A stretch of 64,000 bases of DNA from an uncultured Stenotrophomonas sp. GTDB taxonomy: Bacteria > Pseudomonadota > Gammaproteobacteria > Xanthomonadales > Xanthomonadaceae. A program made the position numbers and the translations under genes. Where the stretch lies: assembly GCF_945952405.1 (NCBI RefSeq), contig NZ_CAMFIA010000002.1, positions 186,001 to 250,000 on the forward strand, in the 5' to 3' direction. Below the pieces are notes generated by a model. The model saw only the letters and a program-made list of their open reading frames with translations, was not told the DNA's origin and searched no databases. Numbering within the stretch: position 1 is the first letter of the stretch; each line of letters begins with the position of its first letter. Below, in pieces: positions 40,694 through 49,924 of the stretch.

Positions 40694-43600
40694 ATGAAGC
40701 GAATGCTGATCAACGCCACGCAGGCTGAAGAGCTGCGTGTTGCCATCGTGGATGGCCAGTCGTTGTATGACATCGACATCGAACAGCCGTCGAAGGAACA
40801 GAAGAAGTCCAACATCTACAAGGGCCGGATCTTCCGCATCGAGCCCTCGCTGGAAGCGGCCTTCGTCGAATACGGTGGTGGCCGCCATGGCTTCCTGCCG
40901 CTGAAGGAAATCTCCCGCGACTACTTCCAGGCCGGTGTCGACCACAACAAGGCCGGCATCCGTGAGCTGCTCAGGGAAGGCCAGGAAATCGTCGTCCAGG
41001 TCGACAAGGAAGAGCGCGGCAACAAGGGCGCTGCCCTGACCACGTTCATCTCGCTGGCCGGCCGCTACATGGTGCTGATGCCGAACTCGCCGAGCGCGGG
41101 CGGTGTCTCCCGCCGCATCGAAGGCGAAGACCGGGCGGCACTGAAGGACGCCCTGGACAAGCTGAACATCCCCGACGACATGGGCGTGATCATCCGCACC
41201 GCCGGCGTCGGCCGCGATGCCGAAGAGCTGCAGTGGGATCTGGACTACCTGCTCAACGTCTGGCGTGCCATCGCCGAAGCGGCGCTGAGCAAGCCGGCCC
41301 CGTTCCTGATCTACCAGGAATCGCGCCTGATCGTGCGCGCCCTGCGTGACTACCTGCGCGCCGACATCGGCGAGATCCTGGTGGACACCGAGGAGATGTA
41401 CGAGCACGCCCGCGAGTTCATGCAGCAGGTGATGCCGCAGACCCTGCGCAAGCTCAAGCATTACAAGGACGACATCCCGCTGTTCAACCGCTTCCAGATC
41501 GAATCGCAGATCGAAGGCGCCTACGAGCGCAACGTGCGCCTGCCGTCGGGCGGCTCGATCGTGGTCGACCAGACCGAAGCGCTGACCGCGGTCGACGTGA
41601 ACTCCTCGCGCGCCACCAAGGGCAGCGACATCGAGGACACCGCGTTCCAGACCAACCTGGAGGCCGCCGAGGAAGTGGCCCGCCAGCTGCGCCTGCGTGA
41701 CCTGGGCGGCCTGGTGGTGATCGACTTCATCGACATGGCCTCCAACAAGCACCAGCGCGAGGTCGAGAACCGCCTGGCGAACGCGCTGAAGTACGACCGT
41801 GCGCGCGTGCAGGTCGGCCGCATCTCGCGCTTCGGCCTGCTGGAAATGAGCCGCCAGCGCCTGCGTCCGAGCCTGGGCGAATCCAGCCAGATCGTCTGCC
41901 CGCGTTGCGACGGTCACGGCCGCATGCGCAGCGTCGAATCGCTGTCGCTCTCGATCATCCGCGTTGCCGAAGAGCATGCGATGAAGGAGAACACCGGACA
42001 GGTGCTGGTGCAGGCCCCGGTGGAGATCGCCAATTACCTGCTGAACGAAAAGCGCAGCGCCCTGCGTGAGATCGAACAGCGCCACGAAGCGCCGATCGTG
42101 ATCGTCGCCGACGAGCAGCTGCACACCCCGCACTACACCGTGACCCGCCTGCGCGAGAACGAGCTGGGTGAAGAGAGCAACAAGCCCAGCTACCAGCGCG
42201 GCACCCCGCGCAAGCTGCCGGTGCATGCACTGACCAAGGGCCAGCTGAACATCCCGCCGCCGGCGGTGACCCAGGTCAAGCACACCTCCCCCGCCCCGGT
42301 GCGCGAGGAAGCGGAGCCGGCCGCAGCCGCTCCGGCTCCGGTCGTTGCAGCGCCGGTGGCCGCAGCCCCGAGCGGCGGCGTGATCGGTTGGCTGAAGCGC
42401 GTGTTCGGTGGCGAACCGGCACCGGCACCGGCACCGGCAGCTCCCGCTGCCCGCCAGCCGCAGGACGGTGGCCGCAAGGACCGCAACAAGGATCGCAACA
42501 AGGACCGCAAGGACCGTCGCGACGACACCCGTGGCAACGCTGGCAATGGCAACGCCCAGCCGCAGAAGGACGGCGGCAACCGCAAGGACCGCGGTGAGCA
42601 GCGCAAGGATGGCCGCAACGGCAACAACGGCAATGCCCAGCAGCAGCCGCAGCAGGGCAAGCAGAAGGATGCGCAGCAGAAGGATGGCCAGCAGCAGCCG
42701 CAGCAGAACAAGCCGCGCAACGAGCAGCAGGGCCAGAACCCGCAGCAGCAGCCGAAGCTGAAGCAGCCCAAGCAGCCGCGCCCGCAGCAGGACGGCGACA
42801 AGCCGGCCGAGAAGCCGCAGCGCAACGCCGCCGAAGCCCCGGCCGAAGCCGTGACCGCCGCTGCGGCCGTGGCGGCTACCGCGGTCGCCGCCAATGCGGT
42901 GACCGCGCAGGAAGCCACCGCACCGGCAGCTCCGGTTGCCGTGGCTCCGGCTGAGGCCGCAGCACCGCTCGACGCCGTTGCCAATGCCGGCAACGAAGCC
43001 GAGGCGGGTGTCGTGGCCGCTGAAGAGGCTGCAACCGACGCCAACGGTGATCAGGCTGGCGAAGGCGCAACCCGCCGTCGTCGTGGCCGCCGTGGTGGCC
43101 GTCGTCGTCGTCGCGGTGGCGCCGAGAACGCCACTGGCAGCGACGCGCTGGGCGATGACCAGGACGACGGTGACGAAGGCGATGACGCCGAAGGCGCCGA
43201 ATCCAACCTCGACAGCACCGCTGGAAACGCTGCGGTCAGCGCTGCACAGCCGGCCCGTTCGCAGCCGGAGTTCGACTTCGACGACGAAGCCGAGCCGGCC
43301 GCTGGCGAGAACAGCAAGCCGGTCCGCGCCGCCGCTGCGGCGGTCGCCGCGCCGGTCGCAGTGGTGAGCAGCACCGTGGTCGACGCTACCGCACCGGTCG
43401 TGGAGGAAGCGCAGGCTCCGGTGGACGCTGCAGCCAAGGCCGAAGCCGTGTCCTCGCCGGTGCAGACCAGCATGCTCGACGCCATCGATGCCGCGACCCC
43501 GGCCCAGCCGGTGGCCGTTGCGGCCCCCGTGGTTGAAGCGAAGCCGGTTGCCACCGAGGCCGCACCTGTTGTGGAATCGAAGCCGGCCGTGGTTGAGGCG

Positions 43601-44014
43601 GCTCCGGTGGTCGAGGCGAAGCCGGTCGTGGCCGAAGCTGCACCGGTCGCGGAATCGAAGCCGGTCGTGGCTGAGGCGGCTCCGGTGGTCGAGGCGAAGC
43701 CGGTTGTGGCCGAAGCTGCACCGGTGGTGGAATCGAAGCCGGTCGTGGCTGAGGCGGCGCCGGTGGTCGAGGCGGCTCCGCTGGCTGAAGTGAAGCCGGT
43801 CGTTGAAACCGCGCCGATCGTCGAACAGCCGGTCGCCCCGCTGGCGGTGGAAGCCGCGCCGGTGGAAGCCGCTGCACCGGTCGCCGAGGCGGTGGTGACG
43901 CCGTCGATCGCGCCGATCGCCGATGGCCATGCCGATGCCGCCGCACAGGCAGCCGAAGCCAAGGCCGACGAAGAAGACGAAGAGGCTGCCAAGCGCACGC
44001 CGCCGGCCAACTGA
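40694..44014 (+). CDS. rne: Ribonuclease E
   Basis: Essential endoribonuclease for mRNA decay and for rRNA and tRNA processing, and degradosome scaffold. Of 1106 residues, the first 520 or so form the catalytic half: S1 domain (about 36-125), then the DNase I-like site with [11 protein letters not shown] (Asp about 303) and LVVIDFIDM (Asp about 346), and the Zn-link [12 protein letters not shown] at about 404. The C-terminal half is disordered: an amphipathic helix-like [13 protein letters not shown] (about 563-575), Gln/Lys/Arg/Asn-rich tracts (600-710), an [15 protein letters not shown] arginine block (about 795), and Val-Glu-Ala-Pro tandem repeats. These match membrane-anchor, RNA-binding and partner regions. 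GAGGAACGCAAC precedes the ATG. Confidence 0.97.
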   Translation: MKRMLINATQAEELRVAIVDGQSLYDIDIEQPSKEQKKSNIYKGRIFRIEPSLEAAFVEYGGGRHGFLPLKEISRDYFQAGVDHNKAGIRELLREGQEIVVQVDKEERGNKGAALTTFISLAGRYMVLMPNSPSAGGVSRRIEGEDRAALKDALDKLNIPDDMGVIIRTAGVGRDAEELQWDLDYLLNVWRAIAEAALSKPAPFLIYQESRLIVRALRDYLRADIGEILVDTEEMYEHAREFMQQVMPQTLRKLKHYKDDIPLFNRFQIESQIEGAYERNVRLPSGGSIVVDQTEALTAVDVNSSRATKGSDIEDTAFQTNLEAAEEVARQLRLRDLGGLVVIDFIDMASNKHQREVENRLANALKYDRARVQVGRISRFGLLEMSRQRLRPSLGESSQIVCPRCDGHGRMRSVESLSLSIIRVAEEHAMKENTGQVLVQAPVEIANYLLNEKRSALREIEQRHEAPIVIVADEQLHTPHYTVTRLRENELGEESNKPSYQRGTPRKLPVHALTKGQLNIPPPAVTQVKHTSPAPVREEAEPAAAAPAPVVAAPVAAAPSGGVIGWLKRVFGGEPAPAPAPAAPAARQPQDGGRKDRNKDRNKDRKDRRDDTRGNAGNGNAQPQKDGGNRKDRGEQRKDGRNGNNGNAQQQPQQGKQKDAQQKDGQQQPQQNKPRNEQQGQNPQQQPKLKQPKQPRPQQDGDKPAEKPQRNAAEAPAEAVTAAAAVAATAVAANAVTAQEATAPAAPVAVAPAEAAAPLDAVANAGNEAEAGVVAAEEAATDANGDQAGEGATRRRRGRRGGRRRRRGGAENATGSDALGDDQDDGDEGDDAEGAESNLDSTAGNAAVSAAQPARSQPEFDFDDEAEPAAGENSKPVRAAAAAVAAPVAVVSSTVVDATAPVVEEAQAPVDAAAKAEAVSSPVQTSMLDAIDAATPAQPVAVAAPVVEAKPVATEAAPVVESKPAVVEAAPVVEAKPVVAEAAPVAESKPVVAEAAPVVEAKPVVAEAAPVVESKPVVAEAAPVVEAAPLAEVKPVVETAPIVEQPVAPLAVEAAPVEAAAPVAEAVVTPSIAPIADGHADAAAQAAEAKADEEDEEAAKRTPPAN
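43529..43762 (+). repeat. Three tandem 78-bp repeats inside rne
   Basis: Copies begin at 43529, 43607 and 43685 and encode 26-residue units like [26 protein letters not shown]; a partial fourth starts at 43763. Copies two and three are nearly identical, so length variation by slippage or recombination is expected. In frame throughout. Confidence 0.88.
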
Positions 44015-44040
44015 CCGGCCTTCGCAACGGCAGTAACACG

Positions 44041-44070
44041 CGGCGGGGATCGATGATCCCCGCCGTTTTT
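44041..44070 (+). terminator. Rho-independent terminator of rne
   Basis: CGGCGGGGATC-GAT-GATCCCCGCCG followed by five T, 26 bases past the stop. Confidence 0.93.
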
Positions 44071-44084
44071 GCATGTGAGCCCCG

Positions 44085-44146
44085 GTAGATGCCGACCCTG
44101 GTCGGCGCTGCCAGCGGTATCGCGGCCAACCAGGGTTGGCCGCTAC
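44085..44146. repeat. Complete SMAG REP pair with GTAG/CTAC ends
   Basis: GTAG (44085) with GCCGACCCTGGTCGGC (44091-44106), and GGCCAACCAGGGTTGGCC (44124-44141) closing in CTAC (44143-44146): an inverted pair bounded by the tag at both ends. It lies between convergent rne and the sugar operon. Confidence 0.9.
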
Positions 44147-44164
44147 CACGCGGCGGTGTGTGCC

Positions 44165-45043
44165 TCAGGGCGTGGGCGCGAACTGCAGCCGGGTCCACAC
44201 ACCGTAGTGGTCCGAGGCCCAGCGACCACTGTCGTCGGGCTGATCGAACAGGATCTCGGCTTCGCGCGCCACCATCGCGTCCTGCTGGAAGAAGATGTGG
44301 TCGATCCGCGATGGAGCCTGGTAATAGTGGCGGTTGAGCGTACTGACCCCGGCCAGGTCGGTATTGACGTGCACGCTGCCGTAGCTGTCACCATAGCGGC
44401 TGCGCAGCTCGCTCAGGTCGCCGGCATCCACCAGCGCATTGAAGTCACCGGCGATCACCACCGGTGCCCCGGCCGACGTTGCGGCAATGAAACGCAGCAG
44501 GTCCTCGACCTGGGTGCGACGGATGCGCTGTCCGCTGTCGTCGCTGCGCTCGTTGAGGTGGGTGGCGTAGACATTCACCGGCCTGCCATCGACATCGATG
44601 CGAAGGTGCGCCACGGTGCGGTAATCATCCAGAGGCTGCAGCAGATGATCCCCCTGGGCAAGGATCGGGCGCCGGGTCAACAGTGCATTGCCGTAACGCT
44701 TGGGCGCGCCGACCGGATCGGTCGACACGAATACGTACCGGTAGCCGAGCTGGCTGGCCAGCCACTGCGCCTGGTTGCGTACGTTGCGGCGCTGGATTAC
44801 TTCCTGCAGCGCAACCGCGTCCGGCTGCAGACGCTTGAGCTCGGCCAGGATGGCACGGCGACGGCTTGGCCAGTCCTCACGATCGTGGTGCAGGTTGAAG
44901 GTGACCATGCCCATGCCCGGCGCGCTGGCGGTCGCTGCCGCCGATGGCGCGGCTTGCGCCCACGCCAGCCCAGGCACGGCAAGCACGATCGCCAGCCCCA
45001 GGGCGCGCACCGACGTGCGCACCCTCGCCATCTGCTGTTTCAT
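44165..45043 (-). CDS. Exported endonuclease/exonuclease/phosphatase (EEP) family phosphodiesterase
   Basis: A 292-residue exported protein (signal VRALGLAIVLAVPGLAWAQA) with all EEP catalytic motifs: TFNLHHDRE (Asn), VALQEVIQRR (metal Glu), VYATHLNE (His), VIAGDFNALVDAG (Asp, Asn), SRIDHIFF (Asp) and ASDHYGVW (terminal His). Family members hydrolyse phosphodiesters in nucleic acids, sphingomyelin or phosphoinositides. It is the last gene of the glucan operon, two bases after the stop of the 1055-residue glycosidase-like gene. Its substrate may therefore be a phosphate-bearing substituent of the glycan, such as a phosphoglycerol group, but this is speculation. Confidence 0.88.
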   Translation of the reverse strand: MKQQMARVRTSVRALGLAIVLAVPGLAWAQAAPSAAATASAPGMGMVTFNLHHDREDWPSRRRAILAELKRLQPDAVALQEVIQRRNVRNQAQWLASQLGYRYVFVSTDPVGAPKRYGNALLTRRPILAQGDHLLQPLDDYRTVAHLRIDVDGRPVNVYATHLNERSDDSGQRIRRTQVEDLLRFIAATSAGAPVVIAGDFNALVDAGDLSELRSRYGDSYGSVHVNTDLAGVSTLNRHYYQAPSRIDHIFFQQDAMVAREAEILFDQPDDSGRWASDHYGVWTRLQFAPTP

Positions 45044-45045
45044 GG

Positions 45046-48000
45046 TTACGGCCCCTTGCGCTCGGCGCGGCGCAGCGCGCCCGGCACATCGATCTCGACG
45101 CGAGCCGGCAACTGGTGCACGTGCAGTTCCTTGTTGACCCACTCGACCTGCTCGCCGTTGACGGTGGCCTCGCCCGGATCACCGGCATACGGCCACGGCA
45201 GCACCACGCCGCCTGCCGGCGGCACCAGGCCGGCCTGCAGCTCCAGCAGCAGCTGCTTGTCGCTGCGCTGCAGGCGGTAGTTGAGCTGCCCCTGCGGCGT
45301 GCGCAGGCCCTGCACGGCGATGCCCTCGCCCTGCAGCCAGGCGGTCGGAACGCCCGCGGCCAGCACCAGCGCATCGTCGATGTCGCGGGTGTAGGCGAAC
45401 ATGTCCAGCGCCGAGCGCACGAAGTCCGAAGCGACCCAGGCATGCGGCAGGTCACCGACGAAGAACGGCTTGCGCGGCGTGCGCGACACCACCTCGGCCC
45501 ACTGGTTCCAGGCCTGCGGCGCACGGTCCTTGAAGAAGAAGCCGGTGGCCTGCCAGGCGCGGTCGCGCCAGCCCAGGCGCACGAACGCCGCCACGTTGCG
45601 CCACTCGTAGGGCGTGTAGTCCTTCCATTCGCGCTTGCCATCGCGACGGGCGACGAATTCCTTCCAGTAGCGCTCGAAGGTCGCTTCCAGCGCCTGCTGC
45701 GGCAGGCGGCCCTGTTCTCCGCCAGGGGCCAGTGCGATGGTGGTCGAGGTCGCGTCGAAATCACCCAGCTCGGCCGAGCCGGGCAGATAGTCGATGTTGT
45801 GCTGCTGCATGGCCGACAGCAGCGAGGCCTGCAGGTCATCACGGAACTGGTCGCGCGATTCGGCGATCTGCATCGCCTCGACCTTGCCGAGCTGGGTCGC
45901 CAGCAATGCCGCATCCTTGTAGCCACGCAGCGCCCAGAAGTTGTCCCAGTACGAGTGCATCGGCTTGGCCGAATAGCCCTCGTGGCTGATCGAGGCCGGC
46001 ATCATGCCGTAAAAGGCCGGGTTGCGGGCACGGTTCTCTTCGGTACGCTCGCTGCCGCGCAGCTTCTCCATGTAGGTGTAGGCGCCCTGCACATGCGGCC
46101 ACATCAGCTCGACGAAGGTCGTGTCGCCGGTATAGCGCCCGTATTCGGCAATGCTGTAGATCAGCTCGCCATGACTGTCGTTCTCCGGCACCGGGTCGCT
46201 GCCGCGGGCATCGACGCAGCATGGCACCTTGCCGTTCTCGAACTGGTAGGGCGCGTACCAGTTGATGTAGTCGCGCACCGCATCACTGCGGCCCATCCGC
46301 AGCAGACCCTCGGAAATCATCGCGCCATCGCGGATCCAGCTGCGCGCATACGAGCGCGTGCCCGGCTGCAGGCGCGGCCCGACCCGTGAAATCAGCATGT
46401 GCGCGACGGCGGTACGCAGGGTATCGACCAGCGCCTGGCCGGCGGCCGGCACCTGCAGCGAGACCACGCCCAGCTTCTGCCGCCACTGCTCGGCCACCTG
46501 CGCCTGCGCCTTGCCCACATCCAGCGCCTTCGGCGTCCAGCCACCGGTCTGCGGCAGCACCACCGCCACTTCACGGCTCTGCCCCGGCTCCAGCTTGATG
46601 GTGTACAGCAACGCGCCCGAGGCCATGCCGGTGCTGTCCTTGACCGCAGTGGTGGCCGGGTACTTGCCGCTTTCCAGATGCATCACGTCGAGCTTGCCAT
46701 CGAACGTGCTGGCAAAGCGCGCGTCCGGCGCCTGCAACGGGTAGATGCGCGGCTCACCGTTGACCCGGACCAGCTGGTCGCCGACATCCAGTGCATCGAT
46801 GCGGCTGAAGCCTCCGACAGTATTGAGGAACTGGGTCGGCGGGTTGACCTGCCACGGGCGGATCGCCAGTGCCAGGGTGTATTCGTGTGCGACCTTGTCC
46901 GGGTTGCTCAACCGGTAGCGGCCGATCAGCTGCGCGCGCTCCGGGGTGCCCTGCACGAAACTGGTCACCGCCAGTCCGGCCTTCTCGTGCACCCAGTCGA
47001 CATTGGCGATCGGCAGGTAGTGATCCTGCAGCGATTGGGTAATGGCCACCTTGGACCAGTCCAGCAGCTTGCCATCGAGGCGGATGAACGGCTCGATGCT
47101 GAAGCTGCCCTTGGCCGGCTCCAGTGCACCGTCTTCGCTGATCAGCGCCTGCTCCTGGCCACCATCGAGGCCAAGCAGGGTCCAGTACGGCTGCTCACCC
47201 ACGTAGGCACGCGGCAACGCGCCGCGCGGCAGGTCGGCAGCCACCGAGGACAGGAACGCGTTCGGGGTGGCGGCAAAGGCCAGTGGCTTGAGCGCGATGT
47301 CACGGATGCCGTAACGCCAGTTCGGGCCATCCTGCAGGTCGAAGCGCACGTAGCGCGCATCGGTGTCCGGCAGCGCCAGCCAGTCACGGCCACCCGCGCC
47401 ACTGGTCACCTCGCGCACGGTGCGCCAGTCGCGCCCGTCTTCGGAGGTACGCACGGTGTAGCGGCGCGCCTCCAGGTTCGGCAGCCAGTCAATCACCGCA
47501 CCGCCGATCTCGCGGCTCTTGTGCAGGTCCAGGCTGATGGTCTGCTGCTTGACGCCACCACTGATCCAGAACGTATCGCTCTTGCCATCGATCATGCGGT
47601 CCTGCAGCGCGGTAGCGGTATCGGCAATCACCGACGGCTGCAGCGCCGACTCATCCTGCGGCGGCAGCCCCTGCAGGGTGAGCTTGTCGAAGCAGACCGT
47701 ACCGCGCCCACCGACCTTGCTGTAGATGGTGAACTCGACCGCGGCGCTGCGCGTCATCTCCTTCTCGGGCGACGGCCCCCACGCCTTGTCGATCTGGCGC
47801 CGGCGGTACTCCACCGGCGTCCACGCCTTGGGGAAGCTGTAGCCGGGCCGGTTGACCCACCAGACGTTGTCGCCGCTGGCGTCGATCAACTTGAACTGCA
47901 GGTCGTTGCCCGGCGAGTCGCCACGCAGCTGGAAGCCGAAACGGTAATTGGCCGGATAGGAGATGTTCAGTCCGCGGCGGATGCCGACGTAGCCGGAGAC

Positions 48001-48213
48001 CTCATGGAAGTCGTAATCCAGGCACAGCGCACGGCCACCGCCGACGCCACTGACCGGCCGCAGCGAACCGCTCACCTGGTCGGACAGCACCAGCGTCCAG
48101 GCACCGACGTCGTCGAAATCGTCCAGCACCTTCGGTGCCGGCAGCGCCGGAGGTGCGGCGATCGCCAGGGAGGTCCACAACAGGCCCAGTCCAACGGCGA
48201 TCGCTCGCTTCAT
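45046..48213 (-). CDS. Secreted discoidin-domain, six-hairpin glycosidase-like protein
   Basis: A 1055-residue exported protein (signal MKRAIAVGLGLLWTSLAIAA). Regions in order: a beta-sandwich carbohydrate-binding-like module (about 28-185, VLDDFDDVGAWTLVLSDQVSG); an F5/8 type C/discoidin-like domain (about 190-330, DTATALQDRMIDGKSDTFWISGG...YVRFDLQDG); a beta-rich super-sandwich (about 340-610); and an (alpha/alpha)6 six-hairpin catalytic-type domain (about 620-950). The last has TRSYARSWIRDGAMISEGLLRMG, ENDSHGELIYSIAEYGRYTGD and PMHSYWDNFWALRGYKDA. The C-terminus is a small beta domain. The catalytic family is not assignable by eye; GH15/GH65-like folds are closest. Its ATG overlaps the permease stop (ATGA). 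Confidence 0.8.
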   Translation of the reverse strand: MKRAIAVGLGLLWTSLAIAAPPALPAPKVLDDFDDVGAWTLVLSDQVSGSLRPVSGVGGGRALCLDYDFHEVSGYVGIRRGLNISYPANYRFGFQLRGDSPGNDLQFKLIDASGDNVWWVNRPGYSFPKAWTPVEYRRRQIDKAWGPSPEKEMTRSAAVEFTIYSKVGGRGTVCFDKLTLQGLPPQDESALQPSVIADTATALQDRMIDGKSDTFWISGGVKQQTISLDLHKSREIGGAVIDWLPNLEARRYTVRTSEDGRDWRTVREVTSGAGGRDWLALPDTDARYVRFDLQDGPNWRYGIRDIALKPLAFAATPNAFLSSVAADLPRGALPRAYVGEQPYWTLLGLDGGQEQALISEDGALEPAKGSFSIEPFIRLDGKLLDWSKVAITQSLQDHYLPIANVDWVHEKAGLAVTSFVQGTPERAQLIGRYRLSNPDKVAHEYTLALAIRPWQVNPPTQFLNTVGGFSRIDALDVGDQLVRVNGEPRIYPLQAPDARFASTFDGKLDVMHLESGKYPATTAVKDSTGMASGALLYTIKLEPGQSREVAVVLPQTGGWTPKALDVGKAQAQVAEQWRQKLGVVSLQVPAAGQALVDTLRTAVAHMLISRVGPRLQPGTRSYARSWIRDGAMISEGLLRMGRSDAVRDYINWYAPYQFENGKVPCCVDARGSDPVPENDSHGELIYSIAEYGRYTGDTTFVELMWPHVQGAYTYMEKLRGSERTEENRARNPAFYGMMPASISHEGYSAKPMHSYWDNFWALRGYKDAALLATQLGKVEAMQIAESRDQFRDDLQASLLSAMQQHNIDYLPGSAELGDFDATSTTIALAPGGEQGRLPQQALEATFERYWKEFVARRDGKREWKDYTPYEWRNVAAFVRLGWRDRAWQATGFFFKDRAPQAWNQWAEVVSRTPRKPFFVGDLPHAWVASDFVRSALDMFAYTRDIDDALVLAAGVPTAWLQGEGIAVQGLRTPQGQLNYRLQRSDKQLLLELQAGLVPPAGGVVLPWPYAGDPGEATVNGEQVEWVNKELHVHQLPARVEIDVPGALRRAERKGP

Positions 48214-49046
48214 CCCTTGACGCTCCCCAGCAACAGACCTTGGATGTAATACCGCTGCAGCACCAGGAACAGCGCCAGCACCGGGACCACGGTGACCACC
48301 GCGCCGGCCATCATCATTTCCACGTCCATGATGTGCTCGCGCGAGAGGGTGGCCAGCGCCACCGGCAAAGTGTAGTGCTCCTGGTCGGTCAACACGATCA
48401 ACGGCCACATGAAATCGTTCCATGCCCCCATGAAGGTGAAGATCGCCAGGGTCACCAGCACCGGCTTGAGCATCGGCAGCACGATCTGGAAGAAGATGCG
48501 CAGCTCCCCTGCCCCGTCGATGCGGGCCGCTTCCAGCAGTTCGTCCGGGATCGAACGCGCGTACTGGCGCACCAGGAAGATGCCGAACACGCTGGCCAGC
48601 GCCGGCACGATCACGCCACCGAAGCTGTTGACCAGCCCCAGCTGCTTCATCAGCAGGAACAGCGGCAGCATCGCCACCTGCGCCGGGATCACCAGCGCCG
48701 CCATCAGCACCTGGAACAGGCGCTCGCGGCCAACGAAGTTCAACTTGGCGAACGCGTAACCGGCCATGGTGTTGAGCAGCAGCGAGCCGATCGTGATGCC
48801 CAGCGAGACCAGCAGGCTGTTGGCGAAGTTGCCGCCCATGCCGGTACGCGCGAACAGCTCATGGTAGTTGTGCGTGGTCACATGCGAAGGCAGCAGCGGC
48901 GGCGGGAAATGGCTCGCCTCGCCCTGCGGCATGAACGAGACCGAGACCATCCACAACAGCGGCGCCAGGCTGACCAGGGCCAGCACCAGCAACGCTCCGT
49001 TGATCCACCACGGGTGCCAGCGCGACTGGCCGATTTCACGACTCAT
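48210..49046 (-). CDS. Carbohydrate ABC transporter permease (MalG-like, CUT1)
   Basis: A 278-residue inner-membrane permease with six membrane segments. The MalG-type EAA loop is at about residues 185-205 (RSIPDELLEAARIDGAGELRIFFQIVLPMLKPVL), the site that docks the ATPase. GAWNDFMWPLIVL is typical of the CUT1 G-type subunit. It pairs with the F-type subunit whose gene overlaps it by four bases (49043-49046). The long upstream open frame is rejected in favour of MSREIGQ at 49046, which preserves that overlap. No ATPase gene is in the operon. Confidence 0.93.
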   Translation of the reverse strand: MSREIGQSRWHPWWINGALLVLALVSLAPLLWMVSVSFMPQGEASHFPPPLLPSHVTTHNYHELFARTGMGGNFANSLLVSLGITIGSLLLNTMAGYAFAKLNFVGRERLFQVLMAALVIPAQVAMLPLFLLMKQLGLVNSFGGVIVPALASVFGIFLVRQYARSIPDELLEAARIDGAGELRIFFQIVLPMLKPVLVTLAIFTFMGAWNDFMWPLIVLTDQEHYTLPVALATLSREHIMDVEMMMAGAVVTVVPVLALFLVLQRYYIQGLLLGSVKG

Positions 49047-49924
49047 ACCAACTGCCTCTTGCGGCCAAAGCGCAGCATCACGGTGGTCACCGCCAGGATG
49101 ATCAGGAACAGCAGGAACGCCACCGCGGAGGCGCGTCCCAGGTTCCACCACTTGAAGCCTTCCTCGAACATGAAATACAGCACGCTGACGGTGCTCTGCA
49201 GCGGGTCGCCACGGGTCATCACGTACGGCTCGGCGAACAGCTGGAAGTAGCCGGATACGGTGATCACGCCGACCACCAACAGCACCGGGCCGAGCATCGG
49301 CAGGGTGATGTGCAGGAACTGCTTCCAGCGCGAGGCGCCGTCGATGCGTGCGGCCTCGTACAGGTCATGCGGGATCGCCTGCAGGCCGGCCAGGAAGATC
49401 ACCATGTTGTAGCCGAAGTTCTTCCACACCGCGAACAGCATGATGGTCGGCATCGCCCAGTTCGGATCGCCCAGCCAGTCGATCGGGCTGATGCCCAGAT
49501 GGCCCAGGCCGTAGTTCACCAGGCCATAACTGGTATGGAACAGGTAACGCCAGATCACCGCCACCGCCACCAGCGTGGTGACCACCGGAGCGAACAGCGC
49601 GGTGCGGAACAGCGCCTTGAAGCGCGCGGCCGGTGCGTTGAGCAGCATCGCCGCGCCCAGCGACACGCCGATCGACAGGGGCACGCCGATCAGCACGAAG
49701 TAGGTGGTGTTCCACAGCGACTTCCAGAACATCGGCGTCTGCAGCAGGTCGATGTAGTTGCCGAGGCCGACGAAGCGCAGGTTGCTGCTGTCAGCCAGCG
49801 CGTACAGGTCGAAGTCGGTCACGCTCAGCGCCAGCGCCGAGGCCACCGGCAGGCCGAAGAACACGCCCAGCACGATCAGCGAAGGGCCGGCGAAGATCCA
49901 GCCGGCAAGCGAAGTACGTTTCAT
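49043..49924 (-). CDS. Carbohydrate ABC transporter permease (MalF-like, CUT1)
   Basis: A 293-residue inner-membrane permease with six predicted membrane segments beginning GWIFAGPSLIVLGVFFGLPVASALALS. The ATPase-docking EAA loop is IPHDLYEAARIDGASRWKQFLHITLPMLGPV at about residues 180-210. It forms the translocation channel with the MalG-like subunit and receives sugar from the binding lipoprotein encoded just upstream. Both junctions are four-base ATGA overlaps, so the three transporter parts are made in fixed proportion. Confidence 0.93.
   Translation of the reverse strand: MKRTSLAGWIFAGPSLIVLGVFFGLPVASALALSVTDFDLYALADSSNLRFVGLGNYIDLLQTPMFWKSLWNTTYFVLIGVPLSIGVSLGAAMLLNAPAARFKALFRTALFAPVVTTLVAVAVIWRYLFHTSYGLVNYGLGHLGISPIDWLGDPNWAMPTIMLFAVWKNFGYNMVIFLAGLQAIPHDLYEAARIDGASRWKQFLHITLPMLGPVLLVVGVITVSGYFQLFAEPYVMTRGDPLQSTVSVLYFMFEEGFKWWNLGRASAVAFLLFLIILAVTTVMLRFGRKRQLV

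Noticed and set aside
43529..43762. Regular tandem repeats considered as a CRISPR array
   Set aside because: The period is 78 bases with no unique spacers, and the repeats are coding and in frame with rne. No cas gene is present.
10531..44146. GTAG-tagged REP palindromes as insertion sequences
   Set aside because: They are 20-60 bases, lack any transposase gene and match the known SMAG type of Stenotrophomonas; listed as repeats only.
40418..44149. 1243-codon open frame antisense to rne
   Set aside because: Low-complexity Arg/His/Gly text that mirrors the rne codons; rne itself has every catalytic motif, its own terminator and the conserved divergent rluC.
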